Shown: piece after piece, positions 48,050-59,684 of the stretch
How positions within the stretch are numbered: position 1 is the stretch's first letter
Layout of the letters: the number at the start of each line of letters is the position of its first letter
Source of the DNA: Melanocharis versteri
Lineage: Eukaryota > Chordata > Aves > Passeriformes > Melanocharitidae
Assembly (NCBI GenBank): GCA_013397845.1
Contig: VZTG01007793.1
Location: forward strand, 629,615-693,614
Length of the DNA stretch: 64,000 nucleotides
Direction: 5' to 3'
Program-made: the position numbers and the translations under genes
The notes under the pieces: model-generated
What the model was told of the DNA's origin: nothing
The model's input: the letters and a program-made list of their open reading frames with translations, nothing else
The model's database searches: none

Positions 48050-48520
48050 GGGGCAGCAGGAGCTGGATCTTAATGATTTGCCCCCTCCCAATCATTTGGG
48101 TTCATTGATTTCTCTAATTAAATATGCATTCCACTTCACCATTATTCCCAATGATCGCATTTAATCTCAACGACAGGGCCAGAGATATGAGGGCCTTTGC
48201 TTACAAACTGCTTTTGCAAGCCCTGCCGTTCTGTAGGGGCTCTTGGATGCCTCCAGGTATTTGTCTAGTGCTGTTTGGCTACATCCTCCTTTCCTCATTG
48301 AACTGTTTTCCCCTACATATTCAAGCCTCTCTTCCTTTCAATTGAGCCTTCCAGCTTCGCTGTAGAGGGCTGGAGCTGCAGTTCTGTCTGACAGTCGTGT
48401 ATGTAAAGCTGATTTATTTGGCTGCTGTGGCACTGCGCCAGGGAAGAGGCCGTCTAAATGGTGAAGCTGTTAGGAAACTAATTGCATGATGGACTGCAGT
48501 TACAGGAGAGTCTTCACTGT
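48050..48520. promoter_or_regulatory. Possible conserved noncoding element
   Basis: The stretch starts with CTTAATGATTTG, TTCATTGATTTC, CTCTAATTAAATATGCATTC (homeodomain plus POU cores) and continues non-repetitively to AAACTAATTGCATGATGG. Open frames are short. It resembles enhancer-type conserved DNA, but this is judged from motifs only. Confidence 0.18.
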
Positions 48521-48729
48521 TTGCTTCATCTAATCACATTTGCTACTGAGGATTTTTCTTGTTTGCCCCTTTTCCATTGTTTGAATTGGAAGAATACCAG
48601 GTTCACACCAGGGATGGGCTTGGCTGATTGGTTCCCAAGCCTGTATCACTACCTTGTCGGTCCGTTCATTTGTTAAAGAGATTCTAATGCTGTCACTGCT
48701 GTGAGTGTTCCCTTGCTTTCTTGTCTCAG

Positions 48730-48888
48730 GCTGGGAGGCTCTGAACTTGCCAAGCTCTAAGTTCAGCACTTTGTGTTTGTTCTTCTTGTGCTGATGAAGT
48801 CACTAATCTCTAAATGAAGGGCAGGGAGCTGTCTGGGTTAGCAATTTCATCATCTTCAACAGAGAGAACAGAAAGCCTTGCAATACAG
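48730..48888 (+). ncRNA. Candidate noncoding exon with strong splice sites
   Basis: The acceptor is among the best in the window (GTTCCCTTGCTTTCTTGTCTCAG), preceded by a CTAAT branch-like motif. The donor is near-consensus (AATACAG|GTGAGTT). All three frames of the 159-nt segment contain stops, so it is a noncoding or UTR exon if real. An alternative acceptor (CATCATCTTCAACAG) inside would give a 26-nt exon. Together with the CpG block at 44.4-44.9 kb and the microexon at 46.5 kb, it could form a plus-strand lncRNA. Confidence 0.3.
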
Positions 48889-50191
48889 GTGAGTTAACAA
48901 GAAAAGGATTTCCCTCTGCCTTGTTTTCAAATGTCTTTCTGAACAGTGAGTCTGAACTGAAACCCTGGGTTGCAAAATACCAGCCTGTGGAAAGAGCAAA
49001 ATCACAGAAGAACTCACTGCCACCAGATCACCTTTACTTGGGCCATGCTCCATTTCTTTGCAAACAAACACACCTCATTACGCATTTACCTGACAGAAAA
49101 ACAGCCATACTGCTGCTTGTCTTTACTGTTTCTACCCAGGGAAGGAGTGTTGGTAAATGGTGGACCTAATGGTAGATCTAAAGCTAAGGGATTTCCATCC
49201 TCAAACCACAGCTCCCTCAGGGCCAATGCCAAACACTCTTCCCTAGTAGCACCATATAGTTTATCACTCGGCTTGCATGGCAGCATTGATGCTGTTTGCA
49301 TGCTGTTGGTGACCACATTTTTCATTTGAGAGGTTTATGTTCATCTTCTTTATAGGTATTCAGTTCAAGTCAACATTGACTCATTCTAAACTAGAGAAAC
49401 TTGAGGTGAAAACTCTGAGTTTCTCCTGATTCCACCACAAAATTTTCTCCACAGCCACTGCCTGCCTCCTGGGAGATGTGTGCTGAAGCCTGAGCTTAGA
49501 CCACACCCTGGCACAGGGAAATGGCTGCAAATGGCTTTATGGATATTTTGCAGGCCCCTGATAAGAAATAGTGTTAGAATGCAGTCTTATTTAAGACACT
49601 TTCAGGTAACCTTTTCCTGTTACATGTTTCAAATTGGACATGTATCACTCAGCTTTTCATTCTTAGCTGGTGTTAGTCTAATTCTATACTGGAAGGTGTG
49701 TGCTTGCAGCAGTTTATCTGAGCTCCAGGAGGTGGTCCCTCTCAAAGCCAAGATCTTCAAATGGGAGCCTGCACCCAGCGGTAACAGCCAGTAAGCAAAG
49801 GGAAATGACAGCTGGAGCTCAATGCAAAAAGTTGGTCTGACAGCTTTGCTACATCCTCCCAAAGAACCCAGAGAGAAACTTTTGTCAGCTGAAATCTTAG
49901 TTGCAACCCCGGTGTTCTTTCTGCAAGGACAGAATAATTTTTAAAGCAACATTGGCTACAGCTTTCTCCACCTCCTAAGGTAGCCAACAGTAAGAGCTCT
50001 GCAACTTAAGCAACCTCAGGATATCGCAAATTTCTATCTAGTTCCCTCATCCATTCATTTCAGCCCAAGCTTGAGGAAGTTCAGCCAATACATCATCTTA
50101 GACCTTCCCCATACACTTCCTCGCATAGGAAGCTGCAAACCTTGCCAAGCCCCAGGCAGTCACCCTCCCTTTGCAGGGCTACGCTTCTCAC
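48889..50191. other. Intervening sequence
   Basis: Frames of 70-119 codons on both strands (for example 48970-49329 and 49480-49794) are not recognised and lack paired splice sites. Confidence 0.45.
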
Positions 50192-50272
50192 CAATAAGGG
50201 GCAGGATGGCTTGGACAACAGAAACATTCACAAAACAAGATACCGTTGAAGAAGTTTTCAGAACTTGGACTT
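50192..50272 (-). CDS. Candidate 81-nt symmetric exon, minus strand
   Basis: On the minus strand the acceptor CCAAACCTTTCCTACTCAG opens exactly 81 nt that end at TTATTG|GTGAGAAG, a good donor. One frame is open with the same phase at both ends (symmetric exon). It reads VQVLKTSSTVSCFVNVSV, then VQAILPLI. The Val/Leu-rich pattern looks like a buried helix or strand, as in HEAT-type or metabolic proteins, but no family is recognised. It ends one base into a codon, so it cannot join directly to the terminal exon at 41517, which needs two; at least one more exon would lie between. A second frame is also open, which lowers confidence. Confidence 0.25.
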
Positions 50273-51672
50273 CTGAGTAGGAAAGGTTTGGGGAGATAGG
50301 GTTTCTGGGCAAAGTGGAATAAAGGAAATAATTGAAACAGGACGATGAGTAGAGGCTTACTTTGATATATCCAACCATAAATTTTAGTGGAGAAGCAGAG
50401 TCTGGTTGTCTTTGTGACGTTGCACATCAATAAGCCAGGACTGCTCTGTGATATTCCATATAAAGTAGACCTTACTTGTCTCTCCTTGCCCTAACCATGA
50501 ATTTTTCAACTCAAAGAGAGGCTGCAGATTTGATAAGCTGGAAAACCACAAGAAAAAGTTAGATCAGGAAGAAACATGTATGCTGCCTGGTCAGATGATG
50601 GTAACAGTAGATGTAGGCTTTGTGCAGCCTGAGGGCAATCAGATCAATGTAGAAACACTGCAGCAAAGAGCCAGTGGCCATGCCACTGCACTGGTGGCAG
50701 CTTTGAAGAGATCAGATCAATATAGCAGATTTCTTCTATGCAATGAGTACCAACAATACAAAATGCACGGACACACAGAAACCTATTTTCTGGTTTTTTG
50801 TGCATCCCCCATCTAAGCCCTTGCATAGTTTGAGCTGCACATCCTCCTCACATACCACACTCCCCCCAAAAGATTAGCAGTGCTTATCTTGTGTGAGCCT
50901 GGGGAGCATGCGCCGGCGCGCCTGGGCAGGGAGTTCTTGGCCAGCCCCCAGTCATTTTTCTGGGTCCTCCTTAAAAGCAATTAGTAGCTTCCCCCTTTAA
51001 CTTCAGAGGCAAATTCAATCATAGAGTAACTTTCCTGCAGTCAGTACAATTAGCAGGAATGCGTCTGACCTCGGCTTCACCTTTTCTGAAATGCAGTTCC
51101 TGGTACAAAGTGTTGCAGGGCTCTTGAGAGTGACATGTTATGAGTAACGGGATGTCAGGATCATTGTGTGAAAACAAACAAATCCCCAAATAACTGGAAA
51201 GTCCTGAACCAGAAATTGGCATAATAAAGGTAGAAATAATTCCTATCTTCACATGTAACTTCTCCTTTCTCGTAGTACAAAACCAGTGCAGTGCACCACA
51301 GCCCTCACCCCAAACATGTTCCGTTACCTATCATATCTTAGAAAAGCATAGCCAAAAGCTGGGGTTTGGTGGCTGCTGCACTGTGGAAATGTAAATATCT
51401 ACTTTCACAGAGACAACGTCTGAAGCACTTCTTGGCTCCATGAAGAAAGTGAAAACCTTTTGTTTCATACATATTTTTCTCATGCAGCTTGACATTTTAA
51501 TTTTTTTTCCAAGAAAACAACAACAACAACGATTTGTCTAGGCTTACACTGCTCCTCTATTCATACGTAGAAAAGAACCATCTAGCTTAGAGCTAGAAGG
51601 CTGGGATTCCTAAGTCAGAAGGAATGTCCTGGACACCCAACAGACCAGCAGCGCTGGTATGTGGCACCCAGT
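50273..51672. other. Spacer with an isolated CpG knot
   Basis: Mostly featureless. At 50908-50922 the string ATGCGCCGGCGCGCC carries four CpGs in ten bases and an NRF1-like GCATGCGC core, with no other CpG nearby. The minus frame at 51019-51252 is not recognised. Confidence 0.4.
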
Positions 51673-52081
51673 CTCATCCATGGTGTACTCAGGGAACAAT
51701 ATTCTTATTTCTTGAGAAATACCACACACACTGCCCTTCCCCTTCCATGACGTATGTAAAATGACCTCTCTTCTCCATGTCATACATGGTCTAATCTTTT
51801 TCCTTGAGCATCATTTGCACTGTAATCCCTCTCCTTCTGTGACAAAACAACAAAACTCCCTTTCCTCCACTGTCACTTGTAGAACAATCCCTCACTTCTA
51901 GCAGCATGCAGGCAGAAATCCTTTATCTTTGTGCCAAACACAAAATGATCATCTCTAGCTTGCCTCCAATATGTTTGACAATGCAGCTCTTATGTTAATT
52001 CTGTGAAGAACACACCACAGTCCTTTTATTCCCAATTTACCCAAATACAGCCTTCATCTGACCAGTGAGCAGTATGAAATG
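51673..52081. repeat. Degenerate 31-bp tandem repeat (ancient minisatellite)
   Basis: Six successive units, starting at 51735, 51766, 51797, 51828, 51859 and 51890, are each exactly 31 bases; a seventh (51921-51950) is 30. Each begins with a pyrimidine tract (CCTTCCCC, CTCTCTTCTCC, CCTCTCCTTC, CCTTTCCTCC, CCTCACTTC, CTTTATC) and most end in AATC or a close variant (TAATC, CAATC, AAATC, TGATC). Middles share a loose TGTCA-ATGTA pattern. Weaker 31-base units extend left to about 51673 (ending GAACAATATT) and right to about 52081 (CCTTCATCTG at 52051). The period is not a multiple of three and no frame stays open, so it is not coding. It looks like an old array diverged by point changes but with few indels. 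Confidence 0.6.
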
Positions 52082-52939
52082 CAGCAGTGGAAAATGCAAG
52101 GTATACAGCCTAAATTTTTTAATCTGTTCTAAAAACTTCAGCTTTTTCAAATGTTTAAAGAGAGAGACAAAAACAGGTATATAGACATTCCAGTATCTTT
52201 GTCACTACTTTTTTATTTTCTTTAACGCACCTCTTTTTCAATGACATGATGAAAAATTATCATGGGGAGGGGAACAGGAGGAAGACAAATTTGGATGGGA
52301 CTCAGAACTTGAACCAAACTTAGCCTTTTAAATTGCTCTGGCATGGGTACTTTATATGTGAAATATATTTTTTCTTTTTTTAAGTTAAAAAAGATTTTAA
52401 CACGCACACTCCCACCCCACTTGCATCAGACCAGTTACCAAAGCAAATCAGACTGAGAAGGAAAGAGAGCAGTGACCAGGACTGCCAGTGCCTTCAACTG
52501 AACAAGTAATTTATCCTGCTTTACTCTGAGCCCTATCCAAACTCAAACAGATACCTGTTTAACCAGGGCTTAACAGGAAAGCTCTACCTGTAGCTCATCA
52601 CCTGGGAAGCTGCAGCAAGACAGGAATCTGTTGGGGGTTAGGAATAAGCCCCCTAATTTGGTATCTATCCCCTGTACACAGCAGTGTTGCATTTAGTGAT
52701 GATTTGGGCTTAAAGTGATGCTGTTATTTCTTTGGGATGCCTATTTCCACCTGCTGCACAGCATACTTTCAAACAGGGCTCAACTGAATAAATGCTAAGT
52801 GTGACCTTTTGCAGAACCCCCAGTCTAGACCCATTGATTCTAAATGGGTTTTGCCTGCTCTTGGAGTGACAGATGTCTGCCAGGATTGGTTTGGCACTGC
52901 ATCTTTGGTTACTGCATGTAACTTCCTTGTATTAGGACT
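52082..52939. other. Spacer
   Basis: A minus-strand acceptor (CCTAACCCCCAACAG) followed after 26 nt by CCCAG|GTGATG near 52605-52640 could be a microexon (IPVLLQLP), but it is too short to support. The rest is AT-rich. Confidence 0.35.
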
Positions 52940-53090
52940 GACCGATACCTCCAAGTGCTGCTGTGTTTGTGACTTGCTTTGACATCCCGTGTGGCCGGTG
53001 CATTTGAGGTGCGAGATTTCCTGCGTTTGCTCCCAGAGCAGTTGCGGTCGGTGCCTTTAGCTCCAGACTGGTACAGCCACAAGGGCTGCT
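52940..53090. other. CpG-retaining segment open on both strands
   Basis: Six CpGs lie between 52988 and 53049 (CCCGTG, GCCGGT, GTGCGAG, CTGCGTTT, TTGCGGTCGG), far above background. On the plus strand one frame gives 39 codons, LALTSRVAGAFEVRDFLR continuing to PDWYSHKGC, using several Arg CGN codons. The minus strand is open for 76 codons including a KRRKSRTSNAPATR basic run. No splice site clearly bounds either. It could be a coding exon, an exapted element or a young CpG-rich repeat piece. Confidence 0.2.
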
Positions 53091-55389
53091 GAATGAAATT
53101 CAGGGTGGAAAACCACCACTGCATTTCCTGAACAAACATAATAATTATGGTAATTGTATCACTTCAGCACATTTCTTGCCTGTGTTTATGAACAAATGCT
53201 GTGAGCCAATGAGAACAGCAGCTTCTTCCCTTCAAATTAAGTTGTGCTTTGGAATAGCAGGGTAGATAGGATAAGACTTTTCATTTGCTTTGTTTTCTTC
53301 TGCATCTTTTCAGTGGTGCATTACACATTCACCACAATTCTTCACCTCTACTGTCACTTTTATGGCAGTGTTTTCCTTTTCCTCCTCTTCAGTCATGGGC
53401 ATGTTAATCTTTTGTGTCACAAGCAGCAAAACCCCTCCTTTATATGGGCCTCCTCCTGCCTGTGCACATTCCTGAATTATACAGTTAAAAGAAAAAATCA
53501 TTTCATCTACAAAATGTAAAACAATGTAATTTTTGCCATTTCCATTTTTTATTTCCATTACCACTAAATCCAGTCTGGATTGAATAATTAAGCAGCTATT
53601 TGTGTCATGGGTTTCAACGCTGAACGTAACCCATTAACCCTGCAGGAGCAAGGTCCTTGAATTCTGAATAATTCTGGGACTAAGCTGTGATGAATCAGGA
53701 CTGAGATAAGAGCCACGCATCTTTAAAAAAATCTGGAGCGTGTTCTTGGCACTCGAGGTTTTTTCTGTTGCAAGCAGTTTCTGCTCTTCCTTTTTTTTGT
53801 CTTCCCTCATTCAACTGTCATGGGAAATGCAGAAAACCTCTACTTAGAAAAAGTGTTTGTTATAGCTCATTCTATTATTTTCTTTTTTTTTCCCCTCTGA
53901 AATATTTGTATGTAAAGAGCACCTTACCATTCTTTGAGGCTCATCTGTTCATATTGCTTATTCTGTGCTTGGAATTGTCATAAATCTCACTCTGGTCTCA
54001 TTTTTTCCTTCAGATAGAGCCTTATTAGCTGTAACTAGTCTTGGACATGCTGATACAGCATGGTTGGGCAAGCACAATCAGCAGCAATATTCCTGGCACC
54101 AGTATGAGTGTGCTGGCCTGTCTTTACCTAGCAAGCTGTGAGGCCAAACTGGTCTGTAAACTAAAGGTGGGCAGTTCTCTCCTAGTGCATTAGCTGCTGC
54201 TAGAAGCAAGGGAATGAATGCTTTCTACATAACACAGTAGTTGGTGCTGGAGATTGAAAGGGCCTCCTGAAGTAAGACACTGACCTGTGAAGGACTCATT
54301 GTCTTAGGAAAACTGCAACGGTGCAAAACCTCGAAGAAAACATAACCACAGCAGAAACCAGCTTGCACATCTGTGAGCTGCCTCCAGCTCCTCATAAACA
54401 AGAGCTGTAACCTCATTGCCAAAGACTGAAAGAGCCCCAAGAGAGACCTGTTGTTTTACTTGTGCAGGAAACCTCGTTCCCACTTTCTCCACAGAAACAG
54501 CAGGAGTGGAGAAGGTCTGATGCTAACAAGCCCTGCATCCCAGCCCACACACTTGCTAGGGAGGCTTTGAGTGGACTTCAGCCACCCATGGTGGCTGAAT
54601 AACTGAATCAAAACACTACAGAAATAAACTGCAGGTGTGCCCAACCCAGGATGCTAATGGCCAATGGCTGAGATGACCAAACTTTATGCACCTGTACATG
54701 GCTTGCAGGCTGGGTCACTCTCTATGGCCTGTGTGCTTCGGGGGAGCCCCTGCTGTCTTTTGCACGTTAGGAGCCAGCTCATTCCCTGTGGAGGCACGTG
54801 TTGCTGGCTGAGAAGGACCTTGCCTCAGCCTTGGGCCATGAAGGCAGGTGTCACTCTGTCACCTCTGCTGCTGCCATTGCCATCATGCCCAAGGATGTGG
54901 TGCCAGGGTGTGTTTCACTAAGCAGGGATGTCGCTGAAGCTACTCGGGATGGATGGGCAATAAGCTGTCCCTTCCCATATGGAAATGCCACATGTTTCTG
55001 AAGGGTTGGAGACTGCTACTGAGATCCCTGGTGTACATGACATGCCACAGTGACAGGTTCTTATCTAGCTAGTAGATGCATGTTTCTCAAGGAGAAAATT
55101 ACAGTCTGGGGAGGCACTCTGTGGGCTCAGTGTGTACAGGAAACAGCAAACAGAAGAAGGCTGTAGTGTTGGAGAGGAACATGGCACAGTTGCATGAGTC
55201 AGTCTGGTATCAGAGTATTAGAGAATAAATTGCACTACCCCCAACCTTAAGGACTGCAGATAATGCGCAGCAATGAAGTTTTATCTGTGCTCAATCACAT
55301 ATTTTTTATGCAGCTAAAGCTATGTCGCAGATGTTCTTCACTAGAATAGATTTTGCCTCTGCTAATCCTGTATTAATCTGCTGGTAGAG
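53091..55389. other. Intervening sequence
   Basis: An 84-codon minus frame (53310-53564) has a fair acceptor (TGTATAATTCAG) before ECAQAGGGPYKGG and an acidic TEEEEKEN run, but only a weak donor. Other frames are unremarkable. Confidence 0.35.
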
Positions 55390-55640
55390 CTATAGCTGCG
55401 TGATTACCACTGGGCTCCTTGCAGAGAGGAGCCTCTGGTCACTGAGGGCACGGTTCCTCCGCCTGTCTCTCGGCAGAGCTGCAGCTGGGGTTCAGGTTTG
55501 CTGTGCCAGGGAGCACCCCGTTCCTGTTCCCAGTGCGGTGCTCCGCCAGGAGAGGGAGCTAGGACTCTGGGATTCAGGGCCTTTGATGTTTTCTGTTCAC
55601 AAACCATGAAGGTGTTACGACTGCCCAACGCTAACGTAGG
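55390..55640. other. Weak CpG-enriched segment
   Basis: About nine CpGs in 240 bases (GCACGGTTCCTCCGCC, CTCTCGGC, AACGCTAACG), above background. Overlapping frames are open on both strands (69, 60 and 97 codons) and none is recognised. It may be a small regulatory CpG cluster or just GC-rich sequence. Confidence 0.2.
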
Positions 55641-58136
55641 CTTTGCTGTGTGGCTGGGTGCATGTTCAGGGGGCTTATGATTTTCTGTTGAGGCCACCTA
55701 CTGCAGCAGAGTTTGGTTCCTGCCAGAACTCAGAGGACTCTGATGCGCTGAACTGTCTTTTGAGGCTCTCAGTCCCTTTTTCTGACTGCTTCACCAGGTG
55801 AACTCCAATGGGAGTTTGGACTGGGTAAAAACGAAGTGAAGCCTACAGATTCTGGAATCATGCAGTAGGTTCAAAGCCACTGCTGGAGTGGAGAAGGCAA
55901 CCAACGGGTACATAGCAAGGCAAGCAACAGCTGGGAGGAGGGAAAATTTTTGGCTAAGGCTACCATGTGGCAAACAGATGTTGGACAACATTTCTTTTAA
56001 CCTAGAAACACATCAGCCTTCTTTCCCCTGCAGTATATGTGTTTCATTTTGAACAAGTAACTGGCAGCTGGAGAAAGTCATTAGAAAATGCTCCGTCTAT
56101 ATTCCAGCACTTGCAACAGCAGCAAAATTACCTATTTCCTATTCTGCCCAAGCTTTCTGTCTCTTTTCTCAGATATTGTTGGCCTCAAGTCAAGTTTTGC
56201 TTAAGTTATGTATCAGGAACGGAGTAAGTGGAGCTCCAACCTTGTTTAAAGAGTAGAAAAGGGAGTTTAAACACAGCTGGCAGAGATACTGACACAACTA
56301 TTATCTAAGTTCTGGATGTGGATGGGCCTGCTGGTAAGAAAACAGGAAATAAGTGAGAAAACAACTCTTAAAAATGTGAAAACCAGCCAATTCTACAGGG
56401 CTCCACTCTGTGTTCAAAAGCCTGTAAGTACTGATAAAAGAGCACACGTGATGTGAAAGTGCTGTGTCATTATCACCGGCCCTTTCAGTCTTATTATTGT
56501 TTCAGTTTTCTCCTAGTGATGAAGTCTGGCAAGGGAAGGAGAATAACCCCATTTCTCCTTTGACTAATGAAATGCAGTCACTGACCAAGCTGCCCTCTTT
56601 GCCCTCAAGGCAGTGGATAGTGAGTTGTGCTTCCCTCATGTTTTCCACCTGATTTGAAAGTAAGAACAGAGTAATTTGTTTGTGAAAATTTTTGAGGTTA
56701 GAAGAAGAGCTTCTCAGATGGAGCTGGGCTCTGTTAGCCAGGAAGGGGACAAGCTAGAGAAAATAGTGTTGAATAAAGCACGGTGTGAGCAGACACTGGA
56801 AATAGTAAATAGTAAGGGCGGGTCCTTCCTAAGAAATGCATTTTTTTTGGCTCTGTATGAGTCAGAAAAATTCCATGATCTGTTGCCCTCATTGCACATT
56901 ACCCTGTGGTCCAAGGGGTCGGCTTTGGCTGCTGGTGGCTGGGAGGTACCAGCAGGCACGGCAGAGCACTGGGAAAGAAGCTGCTCCCAGAAGTGTGGCC
57001 AGCAGCCAGCAGGGTGCAGGAGGTGTTGGTAGCCAGGCCCCCAAGTTTATGGCTCTTAGCACTTCTATCTTCACAAAAGGCTCTAACTGATAAGGATGAA
57101 TGGTGTGGAGTGGTGCATGCAAGAGCTGTGGTTGTGACTTCGTATCTCTGTAACAGCCAACAAGTTATTATAAAAATAAATACCTCAGTGGCAGCAGCAG
57201 CATCCCCAAGGGCCTATTTACTTCCACTGGCATGAACTAATTCCTGCAGAAGAGCTCAAGCCAAATCCTGCAGAGACCAGCGGGAATCTCTCCAGGCTCT
57301 TGCAAAGGCAGTTTGCACACTGGAGAAAATGTTGGTGCTTGGTCATATTTATTGCCATGTCATTTAAAACATGTTGTCAGTTAACACCTTCCCTAACATA
57401 ACATATATTTTCTAAAGCTGAAGGAAAGTGAGCTTTTCTACCTCCTTTTATTCTTCAAGTAGTTATTCTGATTTATTTCTGAAATTGCACAAAACACTAA
57501 ATGTTGGTTCATGAAGTGGCCAGGGATCAATTATTACCTTTTCATGTGCAAACCAATCTTAAGGCATCTATCAATCTCTTATACTCCTATCTACGGAAGA
57601 TACGTTCAATTTCAGAAAACTGAAAACATATCAGGGAAGCTAAGGCAGGGTGACATTTGCTTTCCTTGGCTTGCTCTCTAGATGTTTGATGGGTGAGTTT
57701 ATTATCCATAGGAACAATGAACAAGCCAATGCACCCTTTTCAAGGTTTACAAGTACCTTAATGTAACTTGCTCATTTAATTTGGATCTATATACCTCATG
57801 AGAAGGGCAGAAGATTTTCATTTTCAAGGCCTTATTTAGCCATAAAATGTGTATCCTGTTAGCTAAGAGCAGATCTATGAATTTCATTTTATTTGGTGAC
57901 AGGAGAAATAGCGATGTATGTATCACCCTCTCACTAACTGCTATTAAAAGGTGCATGTTTCATGAAGAAACAGTGTATTCCATGTCATAACATCTTTCCT
58001 GAAATAAAATTCAGGACATTTGTAGGATAAGTATACGAAAAGTATCAGCTCACTCTTATTTTAAGAATGTGGGGAAAATACAAGCCCCTTTTGTGGCTGG
58101 ATCGTGTCACCTGAAAAATCAGGATGGATTTAGCTG
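55641..58136. other. Intervening sequence
   Basis: Frames up to 118 codons (56676-57032) overlap others on the same and opposite strand and are not recognised. No named repeat or paired splice sites. Confidence 0.45.
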
Positions 58137-58200
58137 GCTCCAACAAAGTCAGTAGGAGATTTTCTATGGCCTCAATGGGGCCAAAAATTCTCCGAGATTT
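58137..58200 (-). repeat. Fragment of the dispersed sauropsid 'cttcaatgggg' repeat
   Basis: GGCTCCAACAAAGTCAGTAG, then GGCCTCAATGGGGCCAAAAAT, follows the pattern of an ancient dispersed repeat recalled from turtles and birds (CAATAGGAGTTTTGCCATTG, then ACTTCAATGGGGCCA). Decayed and short. The 75-codon minus frame over it is therefore suspect. Confidence 0.4.
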
Positions 58201-59599
58201 CACACTATTATAGATATTGTACAATTTAGCCACCAAGGTCATTAAAATGCTATAATCCTTCGTGTGATACATGATGGGGTAAAAGCACTTACAAAGGTAT
58301 TGCTTTCTAAACTGGTGTAATTATTGTAGTAATTCCCAAAGAAGTATTGCAAATGCAATTCCAGTTCCAGTTTCTCATTTTTTTTGTCAGTGTTCATTAC
58401 AGTAGTGATATGCTTGTGTCTAAATCTTGTTGATGTCCTTCCAGAGGGCTCTAAAAACGCTAAAGTAAGTAAAGAAAAATTTAGTTGGTGATTCGGACTG
58501 GCTGCTGAATTGCTGCCTTTTGAGCCCTGTCCCTCAGCTCATAATCTATAATGTTTGCTTTTATACTACACAGACTACTCGCTGTTCGTTTATATTAATT
58601 CACTTACAGTTTGTCTAACTTAAAGAGAATTAGGGAAAAAAAATGAAAAATTTAAAGTTCTCGCCACACCAAATGTGGATGCTTTGGGCCTAACAAGCCT
58701 GAGAGAGCTGTCAACACTGAGCTGCACTTTCAGTCCCTGGGAAGTTTGCAGCGGGGGCAAAGCTGCCCTGTGGGGCAGTGGGGGGCTGCTTCTGGTCCGG
58801 CTCTGGTGACACTGCGTGGGGCTCAGACACCAGATCTCAGAGCAGAGGTCTACCCCTCCTGGCAGTGCAGAGAACAGGAAGCGGCTCAAGGTGCCAAAGA
58901 AAGATTGAGTTGTGAGCCCTCCTTTTCTGGCTTTAAGGAAGGAATGGACATACAAGTCTCTGAATTATGGCAAGAAAGGATTCCAACTGAGATAAACATG
59001 AGTCTTGCATGGGGTGAGAAAAGGTCCTGGCTGTTTCCTGATGGATCCTCTCAACAGTGATGAAAATCAGCTAGAGGTAAATAAAATTAAATGTTGTCCT
59101 TATGACAAATGAGAAACCTGATCTTAGGGCCCACTTATTTTAACCTTGCAGTTGCAACATATTCCTCAGTGGCTGGGGATGAGGCACAGAGGTGTTGGAG
59201 GCTCTGGTATTTTGTTTTTCCCAGGGCTTGAAATTAGCCTCATGTGCTCTGTACATGGATGATACACAAATTCCCATCTGCTCTGAAGATGTCTAGATGT
59301 GCATTTCTCTTTGCTTCATAAAGCCACCTCCCTTCTACTGCTTAACTAAGCTCTCAGATGTTATTTGAACAAAGAAGTGCTGTTCTTCACGAAGAAAACT
59401 AGGAATAAGCCCAGGGTATTTATTCTTTTCCTTTGAGTGTGTCAGTCCTTTGACTAATGCTGACAGGATTTCTGTTCCTGTTGAGTTGCTAGCTTCTTCA
59501 CGGGTGCTACCAAATAAATACATCAGTTTGGAAGATGATTTCTTACAACTGCCTGGCAAATTGCAGTGATGCTGTCAACTCATTCCTCACATGCTTTTA
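58201..59599. other. Spacer
   Basis: GC rises at 58730-58880 with overlapping frames on both strands (111 and 104 codons), none recognised. Otherwise nothing supported. Confidence 0.45.
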
Positions 59600-59684
59600 T
59601 CAGACAGATAGCAGACTAAAGACTAAATGAACAGTACCTACTTTGATCAGATACAAGATTAAACATCAAATGAACAATACTTAT
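59600..59684. repeat. Imperfect tandem duplication, unit about 40 bp
   Basis: Unit one (59600-59640) runs from TCAGACAGAT to AAATGAACAGTACCTA. Unit two (59647-59684) runs from TCAGATACAAG to AAATGAACAATACTTA. The ends match well and the middles differ by small indels, so this looks like an old local duplication. Confidence 0.55.

Noticed and set aside
58045..58272. 75-codon minus frame ending near TTTTTCAG|GTGACA
   Set aside because: It overlaps a decayed dispersed repeat, so the frame is probably incidental.
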